64,000 nt of DNA, taken from contig NZ_CP058552.1 of NCBI RefSeq assembly GCF_013401555.1, positions 2,542,001 to 2,606,000 of the forward strand. The letters are read 5' to 3'. Origin of the DNA: Paenibacillus sp. E222. Lineage in GTDB: Bacteria > Bacillota > Bacilli > Paenibacillales > Paenibacillaceae. This document shows positions 26,177 to 35,356 of this stretch, piece after piece. Within the stretch, counting starts at the first letter, position 1. Every line of letters starts with the position of its first letter. The translations under genes and the position numbers were made by a program. Under the pieces are notes generated by a model, which saw only the letters and a program-made list of their open reading frames with translations, was not told where the DNA came from and ran no database searches.

Positions 26177-27736
26177 ATGAGCACATCAGGCAGAAATTCA
26201 AGACAGCGGAAAGCATCGTCATCCGAAACCGTTGTTTTGCACTCAGCTCGAAGCCGTAGTGGAGGGAAGATGAGACGCCAAGGCTCAGGTAAACGGGCAG
26301 CCAAGAACGCAAAACTGTATAAGCAGGGGTACCATAGAGGCTATGATGAGGGCGTGCGACAGGGGGAAAGCTCATTCGGGCTGGTATTCGAAGGCGTCAG
26401 CATTATTATTCCGACGTACAACCAGCGCGAATATGTCCTGCAATGTGTATCCAGTATTGAAAAGCATACACCGGCCCCCTTTGAAATCATTGTTGTGGAT
26501 AACGCGTCCAAGGATGGCACGGCGGAAGCCATGCTTCGCAAAGGTGGCATGGTAAGGGTCGCTGCGCTGGATAAGAATCGTGGTTTTGCCGGCGGTGTCA
26601 ATTATGGACTGATGATGGCAAGGGGACGACATATCGTGGTGCTGAACAACGATACACTGGTCACCCCGGGCTGGCTGGAAAACATGATGACCTGTCTTGA
26701 CAGTCATCCCGAGATGGGAGTCGTGGGTCCGGTTACGAATTACATCGGAGGGGATCAGCAGATTGAAGTCCCGTACAGGGACGTGGAGGACATGTGGTCT
26801 TTTGCTGCCCGACATAATCGCCCGGATGCCACGAAACATAGGGAGACCGACAGGCTGGTCGGATTTTGCTGGCTGTTCTCCCGGGAATTGCTGGAGCGGG
26901 TAGGTTATCTTGATGAAGGTTACGCCGTGGGGAATTTTGAAGATGACGACTGGATCATTCGGGCGAAGCTGGCGGGATACAGGCTGGGGGTAGCCGGGGA
27001 TGCCTTCATACATCACTACGGAAGTGTAAGCATGAAGTCGCTGGGAGAACAGGATTATGAAGTCGTGAACAAGGATAACGAACAGTTTTATACTCAAAAA
27101 TGGGGAGATCCCCATGCGTTGATTGCCGATACTTCCCGGCTCTCGCTGCGTGCCAAGGAGTCGACCAGTCAGCAGGAGAACAAGACGTCCCTAGGCAAGA
27201 CAGACTCCCCTGACCTGCGACAGCGCATTTCCACCAAGGGCAGCAGCGATGTAACGCATAAGCTGAGACGCAGCACGGACTTTTACCCGGAGGGCTGTTA
27301 CATCTCTGATATTAAGGGTGATGTGTATCGACTGATGCGTGGACAGCGACGCAAGCTGGATATCCCGGTTCCACGCGGCATTTCTCCTGTTTTGGTTGCG
27401 AAACCGGATCTGCTCGGCGTATCGGCAGGTGAGCCACTGATATCTGCGAATGAGGTACAGGGCTGGCCTCTGGAAAAAAGTCATGTTCATGCTGAGCCCG
27501 TTCAGAGCAACCGCGATGCGCTGGAGGAAGGCATGATTGTTGCCGCGACGAATGAGCGGGATATATGGTATCAGATTAGTGGCAGTAAACGCAGGAGGTT
27601 TGCAACTCCTTATGCTGCGGAACGATGGGGAGTGCAATCCGGGCACGTCGTTCATGTATCTGCGAACCAATTGCGTACAATCGAAGAGGGCTGGCCCATT
27701 ATTGCTCCTCCCCAGCTCTTGAACGAAGATTTGTAA
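26177..27736 (+). CDS. Family 2 glycosyltransferase with duplicated C-terminal domain
   Basis: 519 residues. A basic tail (residues 1-45) and Gly-spaced segment (YKQGYHRGYDEGVRQGES) precede a GT2 domain (about 70-330): SIIIPTYNQREYVLQC, FEIIVVDNASKDGTA, LDKNRGFAGGVNYGL, VLNNDTLVTPGWLE and the NFEDDDWIIRAKLAGYRL acceptor motif. After a linker there are two copies of a roughly 60-residue unit (CYISDIKGDVYRLMRGQRRKL ... GVSAGEPL at about 375-430 and DIWYQISGSKRRRF ... RTIEEGWPI at about 460-515), possibly a binding module. ATG 26177 has GGAGG upstream. Last gene of the cassette. Confidence 0.82.
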   Translation: MSTSGRNSRQRKASSSETVVLHSARSRSGGKMRRQGSGKRAAKNAKLYKQGYHRGYDEGVRQGESSFGLVFEGVSIIIPTYNQREYVLQCVSSIEKHTPAPFEIIVVDNASKDGTAEAMLRKGGMVRVAALDKNRGFAGGVNYGLMMARGRHIVVLNNDTLVTPGWLENMMTCLDSHPEMGVVGPVTNYIGGDQQIEVPYRDVEDMWSFAARHNRPDATKHRETDRLVGFCWLFSRELLERVGYLDEGYAVGNFEDDDWIIRAKLAGYRLGVAGDAFIHHYGSVSMKSLGEQDYEVVNKDNEQFYTQKWGDPHALIADTSRLSLRAKESTSQQENKTSLGKTDSPDLRQRISTKGSSDVTHKLRRSTDFYPEGCYISDIKGDVYRLMRGQRRKLDIPVPRGISPVLVAKPDLLGVSAGEPLISANEVQGWPLEKSHVHAEPVQSNRDALEEGMIVAATNERDIWYQISGSKRRRFATPYAAERWGVQSGHVVHVSANQLRTIEEGWPIIAPPQLLNEDL

Positions 27737-27775
27737 TGACTGGGTTCGGCTGCCTTGTATATCGGCACGACAGCA

Positions 27776-27829
27776 TGATGCGGAATGTGATGTACAGCGT
27801 ATCGTAATGCTATACATCTTTCCGCATCA
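27776..27829 (+). terminator. Hairpin after the glycosylation cassette
   Basis: TGATGCGGA (27776-27784) pairs with TCCGCATCA (27821-27829), with an inner GATGTA/TACATC stem; GAACTTTT follows. It is a plausible terminator for the cassette. Confidence 0.55.
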
Positions 27830-28048
27830 GAACTTTTACATATATCACGAATCATGAAATGTAACGATAGGGTGATTTAAATTTAATCTTTCTATCCTCT
27901 TATAGGTTTATTCTATTGGGAGATCCATTGACGCTTGAAGAGGTGAGGAGTACATTTATAGCCATAATTCTTATTTAACAGATAGGAATTAATGGTCTGG
28001 GTGGTAATCCATCCTGATCTGACAATGAATCAATCAGGAGGTATGCCG

Positions 28049-28324
28049 ATGTCTTCTACATCGAAAAAAGTAGTGCTCTGGAGCAAAACAGGCTGTCATT
28101 TCTGCGGGGAGGTTAAGGCATTCCTAACGGCCCGCAACCAGCCTTTTGAGAACATCGAAGTGCAAGGCAACGATGTGCTGAGGGACGTGCTTGAAGCCAA
28201 ATACGGCATTCGACATGTACCTGTTATTGAGGTGGGTGGAGACGGCAAGTATGAAGCATTGCTGGAGCCTGATTTGGAGAAACTGGCGGAGCTTCTCGCC
28301 CAGCCCGATGAAGCAGCAGTCTGA
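28049..28324 (+). CDS. Glutaredoxin-family thiol-disulfide protein (YtnI-like)
   Basis: 91 residues, cytoplasmic. The thioredoxin fold begins with VVLWSKTGCHFCGEVKAFL, with the redox CxxC at Cys-His-Phe-Cys (about residues 15-18), and has the cis-Pro loop HVPVIEVGG. NrdH/YruB-type members reduce disulfides. B. subtilis YtnI, a glutaredoxin of almost the same size, sits in the ytmI-ytnM organosulfur operon beside YtnJ and YtmO homologues; here the YtnJ-like gene follows 308 bp downstream, which supports the same role. ATG 28049 is chosen because AGGAGG (28036-28041) precedes it at 7 nt. Confidence 0.8.
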   Translation: MSSTSKKVVLWSKTGCHFCGEVKAFLTARNQPFENIEVQGNDVLRDVLEAKYGIRHVPVIEVGGDGKYEALLEPDLEKLAELLAQPDEAAV

Positions 28325-28447
28325 CCGGACCTGGCGGATCTCTTGATAAAGCAGTTTCCGGCTGCTAAAGGCTGTCATATCAGTGTGCAGCAGCTGGGGA
28401 CTTTTATAAGCCATAATTCATCCTCTTATTCAGATATCCAATCCTTA

Positions 28448-28465
28448 TATAGAAAAGTTCTATAA
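28448..28465. promoter_or_regulatory. Shared inverted-repeat operator, copy 1
   Basis: TATAGAAAAGTTCTATAA: TATAGAA and TTCTATA are inverted around a short centre. The same sequence with one change (ATAGAGAAGTTCTATAA) is at 59845 upstream of the cystine-type importer. It lies 9 bp before the -35 box of the YtnJ-like gene, a usual place for a LysR activator. Confidence 0.6.
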
Positions 28466-28474
28466 GTAACGCTG

Positions 28475-28503
28475 TTGACCGATGTGCGGGGCAGTGATAA
28501 GAT
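28475..28503 (+). promoter_or_regulatory. Promoter of the YtnJ-like monooxygenase gene
   Basis: TTGACC (28475-28480), 17-bp spacer, TAAGAT (28498-28503). The remaining 130 bp before ATG 28633 shows CTCATAGGAATAG (28529 onward), reminiscent of CymR-type sulfur sites, at low confidence. Confidence 0.6.
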
Positions 28504-28632
28504 TTGTGAAATTAAAGCTGACCAAACTCATAGGAATAGTTAACTTTTTGGTTTTTCTTCATTCGTAATCCGTATCAGATCGAACTTTAGAAAATTCTTA
28601 TATATCCTAATCCAAGGAAGGCGGAATGTAAT

Positions 28633-29973
28633 ATGACGGCTCAGCGCAGTTTGAAATTTGGAGCGATTGTCCACGGTGTCGGAGGCAGTATGACGACTTG
28701 GAGACACCCGGAGATTCAATCGGATGCCAGTGTGAATTTTGAATTTTACAAACGCCAGACGTTGAAGGCAGAAGAAGGCAAATTCGATCTCGTTTTTATC
28801 GCTGACGGTCTTTATATTACCGAGAAATCCATACCTCATTTCTTGAATCGATTTGAGCCAATCAGCTTGTTGTCCGCCCTGGCCGCCATTACGTCACGGA
28901 TTGGTCTGGTTGGAACACTCTCCACCTCCTATAGTGATCCATTCACAGTTGCCAGACAGTTCGGTTCTCTTGATCTGATTAGTAATGGCCGTGCGGGTTG
29001 GAATGTGGTTACATCCCCGCTTGAAGGTTCAGCCAAAAACTACAGTAAAAGCAACCATCCTACCCACCCCGAACGTTACCGGATTGCAACCGAATATTTG
29101 CAGGTGACCAAGGGCTTATGGGATTCATGGGAAGACGATGCCTTTGTAAGAGACAAAGAAAGCGGCGTTTTCTTCGATCCTTCCAAGCTGCACACACTCA
29201 ATCATGAAGGAGAGTTCTTCTCCGTACAGGGTCCACTTAACATTGCACGTTCAAAGCAGGGGCAACCTGTTATTTTCCAGGCAGGTTCTTCAGAAGATGG
29301 CAAGACCCTTGCTGCCAAAGAAGCGGATGCTGTTTTCACAGGACATGATTCAATTGAGGATGCACAGGCCTTCTACAAAGATGTCAAAACCCGCGCAACA
29401 ACCTATGGACGTTCCACACAGGATATCGTCATTTTGCCAGGGATCAATCCAATCATCGGACGGACAGAAGAAGAAGCAGAACAGAAATATCAGGAGATTG
29501 CCAGCCTGGTGACTATTGATAAAGCGCTGGACTATCTTGGACGTTTCTTCGAGCATCATGACTTCTCCCAATATCCGCTGGATGAACCATTCCCTGAATT
29601 GAATGGCATTGGCAGCAACAGCTTCCGCAGTGGTACGGACAAAATCAAGCGGGATGCCAAAGAGCAAGGATTGACGCTGCGTGAAGTAGCCCTGCGGGCA
29701 GCAACACCAAAGAGCAAATTCCTTGGCACACCGGAGCAGGTGGCTGACAAGATCCAGGAATGGTTCGAAGCTGAAGCGGCGGATGGATTCATTATTCATT
29801 CTGAACTGCCAAGTGGATTGGCCGATTTCGTGGAACTGGTTGTTCCGATTCTGCAAGAGCGCGGCATCTATCGAACCGAATACGAGCATGACACCTTGCG
29901 TGGCAATCTGGGTGTGCAAATTCCGGTGAATCGTTACACGGCAGCCCGGGAGCAAGTGGGAACCGAGGCTTAA
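28633..29973 (+). CDS. LLM-class FMN-dependent monooxygenase (YtnJ/NtaA type)
   Basis: 446 residues. It uses reduced FMN and O2 to oxidise organosulfur or amine compounds. The NtaA/SnaA/DszA pattern is clear: [17 protein letters not shown] at the N-terminus, [37 protein letters not shown] and [20 protein letters not shown]. It is close to B. subtilis YtnJ in length and landmarks; YtnJ takes part in S-(2-succino)cysteine breakdown. Reduced flavin would come from the FMN reductase at 33797. It starts a same-strand run of transporter, reductase, LysR, second LLM and amidohydrolase genes. Confidence 0.9.
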   Translation: MTAQRSLKFGAIVHGVGGSMTTWRHPEIQSDASVNFEFYKRQTLKAEEGKFDLVFIADGLYITEKSIPHFLNRFEPISLLSALAAITSRIGLVGTLSTSYSDPFTVARQFGSLDLISNGRAGWNVVTSPLEGSAKNYSKSNHPTHPERYRIATEYLQVTKGLWDSWEDDAFVRDKESGVFFDPSKLHTLNHEGEFFSVQGPLNIARSKQGQPVIFQAGSSEDGKTLAAKEADAVFTGHDSIEDAQAFYKDVKTRATTYGRSTQDIVILPGINPIIGRTEEEAEQKYQEIASLVTIDKALDYLGRFFEHHDFSQYPLDEPFPELNGIGSNSFRSGTDKIKRDAKEQGLTLREVALRAATPKSKFLGTPEQVADKIQEWFEAEAADGFIIHSELPSGLADFVELVVPILQERGIYRTEYEHDTLRGNLGVQIPVNRYTAAREQVGTEA

Positions 29974-30110
29974 GAAACTGGGAAGCTGAAATTCGGCACA
30001 GTCAAGGAATGAGGCGTCCGGGTGAACTACTCGGATTGCAAATGCGGAAGGTGCCCAATGACGCTGTAAAACCAAGTTAACAGATAGGTTATGTTAATAA
30101 TCTATAATTC

Positions 30111-30150
30111 ATTAAATCATCAAATCATCAAATCATTAATTCAATGAATC
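30111..30150. repeat. Short AT-rich tandem repeat
   Basis: AAATCATC is repeated about three times in tandem (from 30114), then AAATCATTAATTC. It lies 35-70 bp before the lipoprotein gene RBS. The rest of 29974-30183 shows no gene and no clear terminator. Confidence 0.6.
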
Positions 30151-30183
30151 AATGACACCTGTATACACAGAGGGGGAAGCTAT

Positions 30184-31827
30184 ATGAACAGGTCTATCTC
30201 ATGGATGAAATATATGGCATTGGCGGCAGTATTGGTGCTGGTATTATCCGGTTGCGGAGCGGCAGGTAACTCGAACAGTGCAGTTCAGGCTTCCGGTGGG
30301 GAGCAGGCGGCTGGGCAAGCAGAAGGTGGGAACCTGACCTACGCACTCGCCACATCGCCGGATACGCTGGACCCGCATCGAAGTGGCCTTGCCGTAACCG
30401 TACGTGCGATCCGAACGATCTATGACAATCTGGTGGTACAGCTGCCGGATGGCTCCATCAAACCTTGGCTCGCCAAGGAGTGGAGTGTATCGGAGGATGG
30501 CAAAAGTTATACGTTCAAACTGCGTGAAGATGTGAAGTTCCATGATGGCACACCATTTAACGCGGAAGCTGTGAAGTTCAATCTGGATCGGGTAATCGAT
30601 CCGACCACCAAAGCCGCCAATTCCCTTGCCCTGATTAGACCTTATAGCTCCTCGGAGGTTATTGATGAATACACCATCAAGGTGAATCTGGAACAGCCTT
30701 CGCAAGCTTTTCTCGGTAACTTGAGTCAGGCCCTGCTGGGGATTGTATCTCCTACGGCCGCCAAAAAGTATGGCGATCAACTGGGTAAAAATCCGGTGGG
30801 GACCGGTCCGTATACTTTCGTGAAATGGGATGAAAATGCGGATATCGTTGTCGCCAAAAACAGGGATTACAACTGGGCTCCTGCAACCGTTGAAAATGAA
30901 GGTGCTCCTCATATTGATACGATTACGTTCAAAATTGTACCGGAAGAAGCAACGCGCATCGGCAGTGTACAGAGTAAGCAGGTGCTTGCCGCCGAGACCG
31001 TTCCGCCGCAAAATATTGCAGCCCTGAAGAACGATCCGAACCAGCAATTGCTGCAGGCCAATACCGTTGGTTTGCCATATACCCTCTTCTTCAATCTGCG
31101 CAAAGCGCCTTGGGATGATGTGAAAGTCAGACAGGCGGTGCAATCTGCAGTTGATGTGGAATCCATCGTGAAGACACTGTATCTGGGCAACTACGAACGC
31201 GCGTGGTCTGCACTGTCTCCGGGAATCCTCGGTTATGACGCCTCCCTGGAAGGAAGCATCAATCCGGATATCAACAAGGCCAATCAGCTGCTTGATGAGC
31301 AAGGTTGGATCAAGGGAGCAGATGGCATTCGTGAAAAAGATGGTAAGAAGCTGACTCTGCATTATGTGGACGGTTCGCCGAACCGGGAGAAACGCAACGA
31401 CATTGCAGCGATTATTCAGCAGCAGCTCAAGCAGGTGGGTATAGCTGTTGAGGTTGAAATTACGAAGGACGTTGCTACGGTCATCTATCAGAACTGGGAT
31501 TATGATCTCTATGGCAACAGCCAGGTTAACTCTGATCCGAATGCACTCTATGCTTTCTATCATACAAGTGCAGAAGGTGAACGTCCGACCTTATCAGGCC
31601 TATCCGATCCGAAGATCGATAAACTGCTGGAACAGGGAGCGGTGGAGACTGATTCGGATAAACGCGTGGATATCTATAATCAGATTCAACAATATCTGAT
31701 CGAGCAGGCTGTAATTCTACCGATCTATGTGTTCCCTTATACGGTGGCTGCATCCAAGTCGGTGCAGGGTATCAAGTTTGATTCACTTGGGTATCCGTTG
31801 TTCAATGATGTTCGGATTCAGCCATAA
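30184..31827 (+). CDS. Peptide-type ABC transporter substrate-binding lipoprotein
   Basis: 547 residues. The lipoprotein signal peptide has lipobox LSGCG at about residues 21-25, so the mature protein is anchored on the outer face of the membrane. The SBP_bac_5 (DppA/OppA) fold is shown by TYALATSPDTLDPHRSG, VKFHDGTPFNAEAVKFNLDR and NPVGTGPYTFVKW. The ligand, from context, is probably a sulfur-containing peptide or cysteine conjugate; the family alone does not say. RBS GAGGGGGAAGC precedes ATG 30184. Two permease genes follow, but no ATPase gene. Confidence 0.92.
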   Translation: MNRSISWMKYMALAAVLVLVLSGCGAAGNSNSAVQASGGEQAAGQAEGGNLTYALATSPDTLDPHRSGLAVTVRAIRTIYDNLVVQLPDGSIKPWLAKEWSVSEDGKSYTFKLREDVKFHDGTPFNAEAVKFNLDRVIDPTTKAANSLALIRPYSSSEVIDEYTIKVNLEQPSQAFLGNLSQALLGIVSPTAAKKYGDQLGKNPVGTGPYTFVKWDENADIVVAKNRDYNWAPATVENEGAPHIDTITFKIVPEEATRIGSVQSKQVLAAETVPPQNIAALKNDPNQQLLQANTVGLPYTLFFNLRKAPWDDVKVRQAVQSAVDVESIVKTLYLGNYERAWSALSPGILGYDASLEGSINPDINKANQLLDEQGWIKGADGIREKDGKKLTLHYVDGSPNREKRNDIAAIIQQQLKQVGIAVEVEITKDVATVIYQNWDYDLYGNSQVNSDPNALYAFYHTSAEGERPTLSGLSDPKIDKLLEQGAVETDSDKRVDIYNQIQQYLIEQAVILPIYVFPYTVAASKSVQGIKFDSLGYPLFNDVRIQP

Positions 31828-31869
31828 CACGAAATGTCAATTATGCAGACAGGAAGGAGACGACCCGGT

Positions 31870-32802
31870 ATGGTTCAAACGATACTGACAAGACTTGCTA
31901 CATCGCTTCTGGTTATTTTCGGAGCTTCGGTGCTGGTGTACTGCATCATGTATCTGCTGCCGGGTGATCCGGTCCTGCTTATGCTGGACCCGTCATCGGC
32001 AACACCCGAGATGATTCAGAACCTGCGGGTCCAGCTGGGTCTGGATCAGCCGTTTTATATCCAGTTTGCCAACTATTTCGGAGACATGCTGCGTGGGGAT
32101 TTCGGCAAATCAATGATCAATTCCGACCCGGTGCTGCCCAAAATACTGGAACATTTCCCTGCCACACTGGCGCTGACCGCGCTCAGCTCAATCATAGCGA
32201 TAACCATTGGCATTACGCTCGGCGTACTGTCGGCCATTCATCGTAATGGCGTGATTGATTTTATCGCCCGGCTCGTTGGATTGTTTGGCATCTCCATGCC
32301 TACCTTCTGGACCGGCATTCTGTTGATCCTGTTGTTCTCGGTTCAGCTTGGCTGGTTCCCGGCGATGGGCTCCGACGGATTCAGTTCATTGGTGCTTCCT
32401 GCTGCAACACTGGGCCTCGTAGGTGCGGGTTTCATCGTACGGATGGTGCGTAACAGCATGCTGGAAGTGGTGAACGAACCTTTTATCATGGCATTACGAG
32501 CAAAAGGTCTTTCACAGCGGACCATCATGTACGGTCATGCGCTGCGTAATGCACTGATTCCTGCGGTGACGGTCATCGGCATGTTGATTGGTGATTTGCT
32601 TGCAGGAACCGTCGTGGTGGAGACGGTCTTCTCCAGACAGGGCATCGGCAGAATTATCGCGGATGCATTGATGGCCAAAGACCTGCCTGTTGTGCAGGGC
32701 GTAGTCTTTTTTACAGCAATTATTTATGTCGTGTTGAATTTACTGGTGGATATCTCTTATGCGTACATTGATCCCAGAGTTAGGCGTGCAGTCCGAACGT
32801 GA
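31870..32802 (+). CDS. ABC transporter permease, DppB type
   Basis: 310 residues. Six transmembrane segments and the cytoplasmic EAA-like loop (MALRAKGLSQRTIMYGHALRNALIPAVT, spread over about 205-235) that contacts the ATPase. The N-terminal helix and LPGDPVLLMLDPS segment are typical of DppB/OppB. ATG 31870 is preferred because AAGGAG lies upstream; an ATG at 31834 is in frame but has no RBS. Membrane subunit of the importer fed by the preceding lipoprotein. Confidence 0.9.
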   Translation: MVQTILTRLATSLLVIFGASVLVYCIMYLLPGDPVLLMLDPSSATPEMIQNLRVQLGLDQPFYIQFANYFGDMLRGDFGKSMINSDPVLPKILEHFPATLALTALSSIIAITIGITLGVLSAIHRNGVIDFIARLVGLFGISMPTFWTGILLILLFSVQLGWFPAMGSDGFSSLVLPAATLGLVGAGFIVRMVRNSMLEVVNEPFIMALRAKGLSQRTIMYGHALRNALIPAVTVIGMLIGDLLAGTVVVETVFSRQGIGRIIADALMAKDLPVVQGVVFFTAIIYVVLNLLVDISYAYIDPRVRRAVRT

Positions 32803-32857
32803 GGACGGATGGAACAGTCTGAAACATCTGAACGCGTAGTGAGGAAGGAGGAGTCTT

Positions 32858-33775
32858 ATGAGCATGAAACCATTGGTGGGTGATGAAAAAGGTTGGACGG
32901 CCAGAACAGGGCGTTTACGCCTCTGGAGTCGCCGTCCCCTGCGTCACCGCGTCTCATTCGCGGTGTCCCGTTTATTCTTTTATGCAGCTTTGCTGGTCGT
33001 GGTGTTTACCGTCACTTGTGCAATCGTGCCGGGCTGGATTGCTCCTTATGATCCAACTCAGATGATGACGGATGCCATCCTGCAGGCTCCCTCTGCTGCG
33101 CACCTGTTTGGGACCGATTATTTTGGCAGGGATATTTTCAGTGTGGTTGTGCATGGCAGCAGGGACTCACTGCTGATTGGATTTGCCTCGGTGCTGGTGG
33201 GTGGTCTTGTGGGCAGTGCTCTTGGCATTATTGCCGGCTATGCCGGAGGTGTATTGGATACCATCACTATGCGGGCCGTCGATATTCTGATGGCTGTTCC
33301 AGGCGTGTTACTGGCATTATCCGTTGCGGCAGCGTTGGGGCCTGGACTACTTAACATTGCACTGGCTGTTGCGGTATCCTCCATTCCGGGATATGCACGG
33401 GTGATGCGTGGGCAGGTCATGTCCGTTAAAGGTTTGCCTTTTATTACAGCTACACGTTCACTTGGGGGCTCCAATGCCCGTATTTTCTGGAAGCATGTAC
33501 TGCCTCATTCGTTGTCACCGTTGCTGGTTATGGCGACGTTGGGCGTGGGTACCTCCATTCTGACAGGCTCGGGACTCAGCTTTCTAGGACTTGGCGTGTT
33601 GAAGGAAATTCCGGACTGGGGAGCGTTGCTCTCGCAAGGGAGAGGTTATCTGACGGTTGCCTGGTGGATCTGTACCTTCCCGGGACTCGCAATTACCATG
33701 TTTGTACTGGCGGTTAATCTGATTGGAGACGATATTCGCGATCGGCTGGACCCCAAAGTAAATGGAGCGGATTGA
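32858..33775 (+). CDS. ABC transporter permease, DppC type
   Basis: 305 residues. The N-terminal cytoplasmic stretch with Arg-rich residues 20-35, the first membrane helix at about 40-60, the loop APYDPTQMM...HLFGTDYFGRDIFSVVVHGSRDSL and the EAA loop FITATRSLGGSNARIFWKHVLPHSL are the DppC/OppC pattern. RBS AAGGAGGAG precedes ATG 32858. Forms the channel with the DppB-type protein. No ATP-binding subunit gene lies in the cluster apart from a broken remnant at 37897. Confidence 0.9.
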   Translation: MSMKPLVGDEKGWTARTGRLRLWSRRPLRHRVSFAVSRLFFYAALLVVVFTVTCAIVPGWIAPYDPTQMMTDAILQAPSAAHLFGTDYFGRDIFSVVVHGSRDSLLIGFASVLVGGLVGSALGIIAGYAGGVLDTITMRAVDILMAVPGVLLALSVAAALGPGLLNIALAVAVSSIPGYARVMRGQVMSVKGLPFITATRSLGGSNARIFWKHVLPHSLSPLLVMATLGVGTSILTGSGLSFLGLGVLKEIPDWGALLSQGRGYLTVAWWICTFPGLAITMFVLAVNLIGDDIRDRLDPKVNGAD

Positions 33776-33796
33776 CCGCTATTCCAAGGAGGAATC

Positions 33797-34345
33797 ATGA
33801 TGTCACATGTCGTTATTATTGCCGGATCGCCTTCCAGACGTTCGCGTCTGACAGGCCTTACGGATTACAGCAGCAATAAATTAAGAGAGGCTGGCATTAC
33901 CGTTGAGGTAATTCATGTAGCCGACCTGCCCGCGGAAGATCTGGTACAGGCGAAGTTTGATAGCTCTTTCATTCGGGATGCGCTCGCTGTTGTCGAAGCC
34001 GCGGATGCAGTCATTGTGGCAACACCTGTATACAAAGCATCGTACTCCGGTGTGCTGAAGCTGTTCCTGGATCTGATTCCACAGGAAGGACTGCGGGGCA
34101 AGCTGGCTCTTCCATTAGTCATCGGCGGCTCGATTGCCCATCTGCTCGCCATCGATTATGCATTGAAGCCTGTTCTGGCAGCACTTGGCGGAAGGCATAT
34201 TCTCGGCGGAGTATACGCAGTTGATCAGGGAATTGATCGACTCGATGATGGAAAATATGCGCTTTCGGCAGATATCACTACACGATTGGATCGTTCTCTG
34301 GAAGAATTGATATTGACTCTGGAAAAGAATGGTATTACGATATAA
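33797..34345 (+). CDS. NADPH-dependent FMN reductase (SsuE-like)
   Basis: 182 residues. Flavodoxin-like fold: VVIIAGSPSRRSRLTGL at the N-terminus binds the FMN phosphate and ATPVYKASYSGVLKLFLDLIPQEGLRGK is the family signature. It supplies free FMNH2 to two-component monooxygenases. The YtnJ-like (28633) and YtmO-like (35357) proteins in the same cluster are the likely partners. RBS AAGGAGG precedes ATG 33797 (33800 is also possible). Confidence 0.9.
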   Translation: MMSHVVIIAGSPSRRSRLTGLTDYSSNKLREAGITVEVIHVADLPAEDLVQAKFDSSFIRDALAVVEAADAVIVATPVYKASYSGVLKLFLDLIPQEGLRGKLALPLVIGGSIAHLLAIDYALKPVLAALGGRHILGGVYAVDQGIDRLDDGKYALSADITTRLDRSLEELILTLEKNGITI

Positions 34346-34415
34346 TAAAACCAAGTAAATACATTGGATAAATAGATATAAATAACGTCTGCGGACGTGG
34401 ATTCGGGGGGCGCTT

Positions 34416-35288
34416 ATGAATATTGAGAACATTGAAGCGTTTGTATATATCAATCATTACGGAAGCTTCAATAAGGCTGCCGAGGTACTTTTTTTGTCCC
34501 AACCTTCTGTCACCGCTCGTATTCAGTCCCTTGAACGTGAACTCGGCTGCAAATTGTTTGACCGTCTTGGCAAACAGATTGTGCTCACGGAAGAGGGGAG
34601 AAAGTTCCTTCCCTACGCCCAGCAGGTGCTGCAAGTGATTCAGAAGGGCAGACAGAAGATACAGCAGCGTCGTACAACGCCCGATGCACTTCGACTCGGC
34701 AGTACGGTATCCGTATCCAACTATGTCATTCCAGACTTTCTGCCCAAAATCAAGGAAGCTTACCCTGAGGTGAACATCAAACTGACTACAGCGACGACGG
34801 ATCAACTCGTTGCCAAGCTGCTGGGTCAGGAAATCGATCTTGCTTTTGTGCGGAAAGTCATGCACCCGGCGATCCGTACGGTTGCTTTTTACGAAGATCC
34901 AATCCAGCTATACGTGTACAAAGGCCATCCATTTATTGAACGCGGGCATGTGAGCATGGAGGCAATCAGGAATGAGCAGCTGGTCTTTTTTGAATGTGGT
35001 TCACTGGACTGGCTGCGCATTCACCGGGCCTTTGACTCGCTGGAACACCCGCCGGATATTACATATCACGTGGATAATTCGGAAACGGCGAAGAAGCTGG
35101 TGAAGCAAGGAGCAGGTATTGCGTTTCTCCCAGGTCTGACAGTGCAAAAGGAAGTGCAGGATCAGGAGCTGTTCCCCATTCAGGTACATGAGGTTGCAGG
35201 TGTATCGTTGCAGATCAGCGTCGTTACGTTAAAAGAAGAACATTCGCCTTTTGCAGAGCCTTTCGGGGAACTGCTGCGGCAGCTATAG
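34416..35288 (+). CDS. LysR-family transcriptional regulator (YtlI/CysL-like)
   Basis: 290 residues. The N-terminal winged helix-turn-helix is NIEAFVYINHYGSFNKAAEVLFLSQPSVTARIQSLERELG (residues 4-45); the effector domain spans about 90-290. By analogy with B. subtilis YtlI, which activates the ytm/ytn organosulfur operon, it may activate the genes around it and the Tcy-type importer; the shared TATAGAA-TTCTATA motif at 28448 and 59845 is a candidate site. That is inference from context. RBS GGGGGGCGC precedes ATG 34416. Confidence 0.87.
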   Translation: MNIENIEAFVYINHYGSFNKAAEVLFLSQPSVTARIQSLERELGCKLFDRLGKQIVLTEEGRKFLPYAQQVLQVIQKGRQKIQQRRTTPDALRLGSTVSVSNYVIPDFLPKIKEAYPEVNIKLTTATTDQLVAKLLGQEIDLAFVRKVMHPAIRTVAFYEDPIQLYVYKGHPFIERGHVSMEAIRNEQLVFFECGSLDWLRIHRAFDSLEHPPDITYHVDNSETAKKLVKQGAGIAFLPGLTVQKEVQDQELFPIQVHEVAGVSLQISVVTLKEEHSPFAEPFGELLRQL

Positions 35289-35356
35289 AGACTTATTAAT
35301 GAAGTAAGCACAGATTTAAAAAGTCAGGTTCGGCATGATCGAAGGAGGAGAATGTG

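Noticed and set aside
30244..31563. 439-codon open frame antisense to the lipoprotein gene
   Set aside because: No RBS or family features; the plus-strand lipoprotein is unmistakable.
34115..34865. Minus-strand frames opposite the FMN reductase and LysR genes
   Set aside because: No start signals, and plus-strand families are clear.
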